Shown here in pieces: positions 58,500-64,000 of a stretch of DNA of 64,000 nt. Position 1 is the first letter of the stretch. Each line of letters starts with the position of its first letter. Made by a program: the position numbers and the translations under genes. Source of the DNA: Gavia stellata (lineage: Eukaryota; Chordata; Aves; Gaviiformes; Gaviidae). Location of the stretch: positions 62,718,551 through 62,782,550 of the forward strand of contig NC_082599.1 of assembly GCF_030936135.1 (NCBI RefSeq), given 5' to 3'. The notes under the pieces were generated by a model that worked only from the letters and a program-made list of their open reading frames with translations, made no database searches and had not been told where the DNA came from.

Positions 58500-60029
58500 C
58501 TTGAGCGTGTAACTAGAATTAACGCTGTTGCCCAGAGTCATTCATGATATTTAGTGTTTTCATCCTGTGTTTCGATTTTCTTGCAGTCTGGGTAGACTTT
58601 TCAGGTAATCAATGTCGCTTTGGGGTCACTTGGTGAGCTAACTCATTTCATTGTTTATAGAGTTGTTAGATTTCTAAGATCTAAAGCCAGGAAGAATCCT
58701 GGGCTTTTGTGGCTGGGATGAAGGAGAAAATACGAATTTCTGCTTTTGCAGCACCCTGATGTTAATTCAGATTAGGGTTATCATTAGCCTACATCCCAAA
58801 TAGCATCTTCTGTCTCCTCTCCTCTGTTCTTGGCTGCCTGGCTATCATGACGGAAAAGTTACTTGGGTTCATTTTTTGATGGGATGAAAACGGGTCCATA
58901 GCTGCCTTGTGGGAAGTGGAGTAGCCTGGGACATGGTTCAGAGAGCAGAGACTGATAGTTTCAGTAAAGAGAAGCTGGTGCAGGCAAACGTCTGCTTGTC
59001 TGTTTATCTTCCATGCTCTCAGGCTGTGAGTCAGCTCCGGTCCCTTTTGTACAGAGTATATGTGTTGGAATAAAGGGTCTTAAATAGGTATACTGAGCTA
59101 AAAATAGCTTTACTGAAAAGCAGTAGATTAGTCTGGGTGGTACACAATTTCTACATTTGCTTTATAATACTTCAGCTAACACAGATATTCTCACATGGCA
59201 TTAAGTTCTGGAGTTCATTCCTTGTTATGGTCATACACATTATGTTATCAAGAATTATCTCATAGGTAAGTTTCGAATTGTGCTTGTGCAGTATTAGGAT
59301 GGAAACTGGCTTTTGACCTGCAACTTCATGGACAGAGTGAATGTATGATTTTGAGCACTTAAATATGAAAGCCATTTCTGCTCTCAGGGTAGATCAGGGG
59401 AAGCAGTTGAGGTCAAAGAATGACAGTTTTTGGTCATGGCAGGTGTGCAGCCCATCCAGGATATTTTGCCAATAGCGAACGATTGTTGAGACCCAGGGAA
59501 CGAGTATAAGAAGCAAAGGGGAAGAATATAAGAAAAAAGGCCATTGTAGAATCATTATTCACATTGATATATCTCTCTAGTTTCCAGTCCAGTGCACTCA
59601 GAAGGGACAGGTGGTACTTGTGTTTAATAGCTGTTAGTAGATATTTTTTTTTCCCCATCCGTTGCCGTAATTGCTGTTGAATGTAGTTTTGTTTTTTTGC
59701 TTTCATGATGACAGGTGGGTCATTATACGTGGTACAATGCATCATTAAACTGAAGATATCAGGGAGTTGCTATAAAGCATTGAGTAGCCCACTGTAAGGG
59801 TGAACAGGAAAGTGAAAACTTGTGATATGTTTATTCTCCTTATGCAAAATCCATTCTCTAGTAAGTACTTCTCTTAGGATGATGAAGCTACTTACGGGGA
59901 AGTTGTACTTCTTTCCCTACTTGTGTATTTCTTGTATGTCATCTTGAAATGGGCTAGCTGAAACTTCATGTTCTGTTCAAAATGCGAATGCACTGAATTT
60001 GGACAATAGCATCAAAAGACAAAAACATA
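58500..60029. other. Likely intronic sequence of the unidentified gene; nothing recognised
   Basis: AT-rich, with short frames only. The minus frame at 59434-59745 shows no known domain. If the gene from the second CpG island is real, this is probably its intron. Confidence 0.4.
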
Positions 60030-60755
60030 GCACTGTGCACCAATATACACAGGGGGGTAATGAGCTGGAAAGCAGCTCTGCAGACAGGGACCTTGGGGTC
60101 ATTGGTGGACTATAAAGCAGACCATGAGTCAGCAATGCACCCTCTCTGCAAGGAAGGCCAACAGTATCTTAGACTACATGAGGAAGAGCATTGCCAGTTT
60201 GTCAAGGGAGGTGCACCTTCCCCTCTGCCCAGCACTGGTGAGGCCACCCCTGTAGTACTGTGTCCAGTTCTGGGCTCCCCTGTACAAGGAAGACATGGAC
60301 TTATTGGAGTGAAGGGCCACGAAGATGATTAAGGGATTGGAGCATCCCTCATATGAGGAGAGGCTGAGAGAGCTGGCACTCTTCCGTCTGGAGAAGAGAA
60401 GGCTTGGAGTGATCTTAGTGCTCTATACAAATACCTGATGGGAGGGAGTGAAGAATAAGGAGCCAGATTCTTCGCAGTGGTATTAAGTGAAAGGACAAGA
60501 GGTAACAGGTACAAATTAAAACACATGAAATTCCATCTGAACACAAGAAAAAGCCTTTTTACTGTGAGGTTGGTTGTACACTGGAACAGGTTGCTCAGAG
60601 AGGTTGTGGCCTCTCTGTCCTTGGAGATATTCAAAACCCAGCTGGACACAGTCGCAGGCAACTTGCTCTAGCTGACCCTGTTTGAGCAGGGTGTTTGGAC
60701 TAGGTGATCTCAAAAGGTCCTTTCCAACCTCAGCCATTCTGTGATTCTACGGTAA
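60030..60755 (+). mobile_element. CR1 LINE 3' end, 0.7 kb
   Basis: A sense CR1 copy from about 60030 (ACAGGGGGGTAATGAGCTGG) through GTGTCCAGTTCTGGGCTCC and the RT-end block, ending TTCCAACCTCAGCCATTCTG and GTGATTCTACG. Stops and frameshifts occur. The 60756-61374 stretch after it holds nothing recognised. Confidence 0.92.
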
Positions 60756-61374
60756 TGATGATATTCTGTGTTAATCTTTCTCTAACAATTTCTGGCAAGA
60801 GTTGTGGGAAGGGAGCATATCTTTTATAAACAATAAGTTTTGGGCAGGCAGATTGTTTTGCATGAAAATGGGTTGCACTGCTTGAGTCTTTAAGCCTGAA
60901 ACTGTAACTCCTGTTTAGGAAGAAATCCAGCCTTTTGTAGATCTGTGTCGTCTCTGCAAATGATAGGATGCAGTAGGTGAGTATATAAAATGATCAAGGA
61001 AGACAGGAAAGATCAAGCTTGGTGTTCTGTGAGGAAGAGGTTTAAAGCTTCCAACGCGAAGCGAAAAGCCTCAGATTTCCATAATGCACCGTTCCTGGGT
61101 TGGTTTTTTTTTGTGGTACAGTGTAATATAGGTACCATAAGACCTTCAGGGAGTGTCTTCCCTGTAACTTGCGCTTTGTTGTCAGCTTACTGGACCAGTT
61201 CTTGTCTGGATATATGCAGTGCTGACACAAATAGATTGTTGTGTACTCACTCTGTACTGTCATCTGTCTTTAGATGAAAGAATAGTTTATTTGAATTGCT
61301 TTAAAACTGAAGACGTCCGTCCTGAAATTTCCTTTGTCTTCTACTGGGAGCCAGTATATAAACAGAACGTATAA

Positions 61375-61700
61375 TCATAGAATATCCTGAGTTGGAAGGG
61401 ACTCACAAGAGTCATTGAGGCCAACTCCTGACTCAACACAGGGCAACTTAAAAGTTAAACCAGATATCTAAGAGTGTTATCTAAATGCTTCTTGAACACT
61501 GAAAGGCTTGGGGCCATGACCACCTCCCTGAGAAGCCTTTTGCAGTGCTTGACCACCCTCTAATTGAAGAATTTTTTCCTAATACTGCCCAACCTGAACT
61601 TCCCTTGACACAGCTTTAAGCCATTCGCTCACGTCCTATTGCTGGCCATCAGGGAGAAGAGATCAGCACCTCCCTCTGCACTCCCCCTCATGAGGAAGAA
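61375..61700 (-). mobile_element. CR1 LINE 3' fragment
   Basis: The plus strand starts TCATAGAATATCCTGAGTTG and continues with GAAGGGACTCACAAGAGTCA, the reverse complement of another CR1 subfamily tail, and runs to the end of the RT block at about 61700. The next stretch, 61701-62954, is AT-rich with no recognised feature. Confidence 0.9.
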
Positions 61701-62954
61701 CAGGCATGAAACCATATGATTTTCATACGCTTGGTTTTAATTCACATTCAAGCTCTTAGGGGTATTAAAATCTGCAATGTAGGGGTTGTTTCTGTGAATT
61801 TCTTTGTTTATTTTATAGAAATACAGGCTGGAATCTAGCTTTGGAGGTTCCCTTTTTCTTGGGATTTTTGTGTATGTACATGTAAATGTGTCAGGAAATT
61901 TGAGCCAATGTTAGCTACTGATTATTACACTTGTATCTGCATTTTGCTGTTTCTTGTCTTGGCAGACAGAAATCAGTTTTAGTAGAAGTTACCAGTTCTT
62001 TGGAATTTTTTTTTTAATGTAAAAGCTGACTGTAAGAATAGGAATCCTATTCATGGGTGATATAAAAAGTCCTAATGAATTATTCATGTTTTGGAGGTGC
62101 TTTTAAATATCTGAATCCTGGTTTCCCATCTGTTTCTTCAAACTTAATAGATTATTTCGAAAGTGCTTTCAAAAATATCACTTCCACAGCTACATTTCAA
62201 GTCCTGGTTATGCTTCTTGAAGGCCATGCTCAAAAATCAATTTGACTGTATTTTAGAAAAGCAGCATGTTAAAGCCATGTCCGGCATGTTTTTTATGTCA
62301 GTATAAGATAGTATGTTTTACTGATCTGCAAAACATACTCAAGCTTATTTACTGCATTCATTTGAAAGCCCTCTGCAGCAATCTTTGTAATTCATGCATA
62401 CATTTTACATACCACATCTCATAACCGAAGAAACAATGGTCTTTAATAACAGAATATACCTTTTAGAGCCAAGCTGTGTGATTTTTGAAAAATATATTTT
62501 TATTAAACATTGAGAAGCCATTTGGTTTACCTTGTTACGTCTATCCATCAGACTTTAAATTTTAGGGTATCCAAAAGAAATCTTAAACGAACTAATAAAA
62601 TGGGTTGTTTCAAATAACGTTTGTATGTAATTATAGGATTGTATCTTATCTTCAAATCAAAATATATGAAACTCTATTTTAAGTAATCTATACTGAATGA
62701 CTGCTCTTTACATTATAATGTAAAAGGACTACAGTTCATGTTTGTAGTCCTCTTTATTAGTGATAGAAAAGAAACTGGCAAAACATTGGAAAACCTGAAA
62801 GTATAGTTGTAGAAAGTAAGAAGGACAACTTTATATTTTGAGTTCTTTACACAGGATACATGTGCTAAGATGAGAAAAACAGAATGTTTCCAAGGAAGCT
62901 GCTTGCAGTCCAGATTCTTCCAGATGTATAAGCCTAATATTTTGTACCTATTAG

Positions 62955-63270
62955 GCTCTGCAGTCCTGATAATAGGACTGGAAGGGACCTACAGCAATCA
63001 TCGAGTCCAACTGCCTGACCAAAGTTAAAGCACAGTTATTAAGGGGATCATCCAAATGCCTCTTAAACACTGACAGGCACGGGGCATCGACCACCTCTCC
63101 AGGAAGCCTGTTCCAGGCTTTGACCACCCTCTCGGTAAAAAAAGTTTTCCTCATGTCAAGGCCAAACCTCCCCTGAGGGACGCAGCTTCGAGCAGTTCCC
63201 ACGCATCCTGGCACTGGGTCCCAGGGAGAAGAGCTCAGCACCTCCCTCTCCACGTCCCTTCCCCCTGAGT
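62955..63270 (-). mobile_element. CR1 LINE 3' fragment
   Basis: A reverse complement CR1 fragment beginning ATAGGACTGGAAGGGACCTA on plus. The minus strand encodes [20 protein letters not shown] and LPGEVVDAP. It is the same subfamily type as the copy at 61.4-61.7 kb but a separate insertion. Confidence 0.9.
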
Positions 63271-63407
63271 TAAGATTGATTCTTAACTCAATCCCCAGCT
63301 GTTTTGAAAGATCTCTGTCTGGTGTTCTGATGCCATTGTCTCAAAATCAGGTTAGTATTACAGCTTAAAAAATCCCCCACAAACAATTTGCATTTGCCAT
63401 TTGTATT

Positions 63408-63552
63408 TAGTGTAATAATAATATATAATATTATATAGCATAGCATATAATAATATGATATACTATGTTATATTAATAACATACTATAGCATTAATATAT
63501 ATTAGTATAGTAAATATAAATGATATATAATAATATGTAATTATATATATCG
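63408..63552. repeat. AT-rich low-complexity tract
   Basis: Irregular TAATA/ATAT/TATAG repeats over about 145 bp, with local self-complementarity (ATATAATATTATAT). No other signal. The remaining 63553-64000 is AT-rich and shows no gene. Confidence 0.8.
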
Positions 63553-64000
63553 TCTTTGCAAAGACAAAAAAACAAAGTTATTTTAACTGAGTCTCTCTTT
63601 AAAAACAAGTTTGAATTAGGTTATGTGGTTAAGAAATCCTTAAATGTAATTCTAAATTCCTAACTTTTAGTAAGTTTAAAGCTTCACTTCCACAAAGTTG
63701 TATGTTATATTTTTTTTCTTTGGCCACCAAATCCCTCATGGGAGTTATGACTATTCCTAGAGGTTTAAAAAAAAGCTCTCTCATTTGAAAGTAAATGAAA
63801 TTCACTGAAAAAAAAAAAGTTAATGCTTTGAAGTGTTCAAAATGTTAATTTCCACAATCTTTATTGAAAAGTTAAAATAATAGGTAGTTGAGAGACCCAG
63901 ATAGCATGAGCCTTTCGGAGAGTCTCTTATGTTCATAGTGCTTGATTCTTTCTTTGAATTGTCCTGAACCAGGAATAAACTGCACCTGCCCTACTGTCAG

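Noticed and set aside
1..64000. CRISPR arrays, operons, tRNA or rRNA genes
   Set aside because: The sequence is vertebrate; no regularly spaced direct repeats or cloverleaf RNA gene were seen by eye.

Overview
This window is vertebrate nuclear DNA from a bird, probably a neoavian. The evidence is many truncated CR1 LINE copies with the avian 3' tail (repeats of ATTCTRTGA), an LTR of an avian endogenous-retrovirus type, GC-rich CpG-island promoters, and one large spliced gene whose protein I recognise as ICE1. Mammalian repeats such as L1 and Alu are absent.

Gene content. The minus strand from about 36.8 kb to the left edge carries ICE1 (KIAA0947), the scaffold of the little elongation complex that drives RNA polymerase II transcription of snRNA genes. 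I placed 14 coding exons by joining splice sites in a continuous frame: exon 1 (MMPGET...) lies in a CpG island at 36.6 kb, a ladder of small coiled-coil exons follows, then a 4,752-nt central exon at 8.4-13.2 kb, and exon 14 at 6.2 kb. Together they encode 2,034 residues. The last C-terminal exons (about 200 residues by comparison with human ICE1) were not found and probably lie beyond the left edge. Intron 3 is a U12-type AT-AC intron with near-perfect minor-spliceosome signals, followed by a 19-nt microexon. This is striking in a gene whose product supports snRNA transcription.

A second CpG island at 57.1-58.3 kb carries a plausible plus-strand first coding exon and a phase-compatible second exon of a gene I do not recognise.

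Repeats. 0-4.3 kb: two plus-strand CR1 copies, one almost full length. 6.6-30.7 kb: CR1 copies of both orientations in ICE1 introns. 37.4-38.5 kb: a composite CR1 next to the ICE1 promoter. 39.2-40.3 kb: an apparently solitary LTR with internal minisatellite. 46.9-47.5 kb: an old CR1. 50.8-52.3 kb: a decayed Ty3/Gypsy-type pol on the minus strand, interrupted by a younger CR1. 53.4-55.0 kb: an ancient L3-like CR1 fragment. 60-63.3 kb: three more CR1 copies. The remainder is AT-rich intronic or intergenic DNA in which I see no gene.

Basis. Exon boundaries and repeat identities come from reading the sequence. Family names and ICE1 biology come from established knowledge. Regulatory proposals are inference. 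No database search was run.
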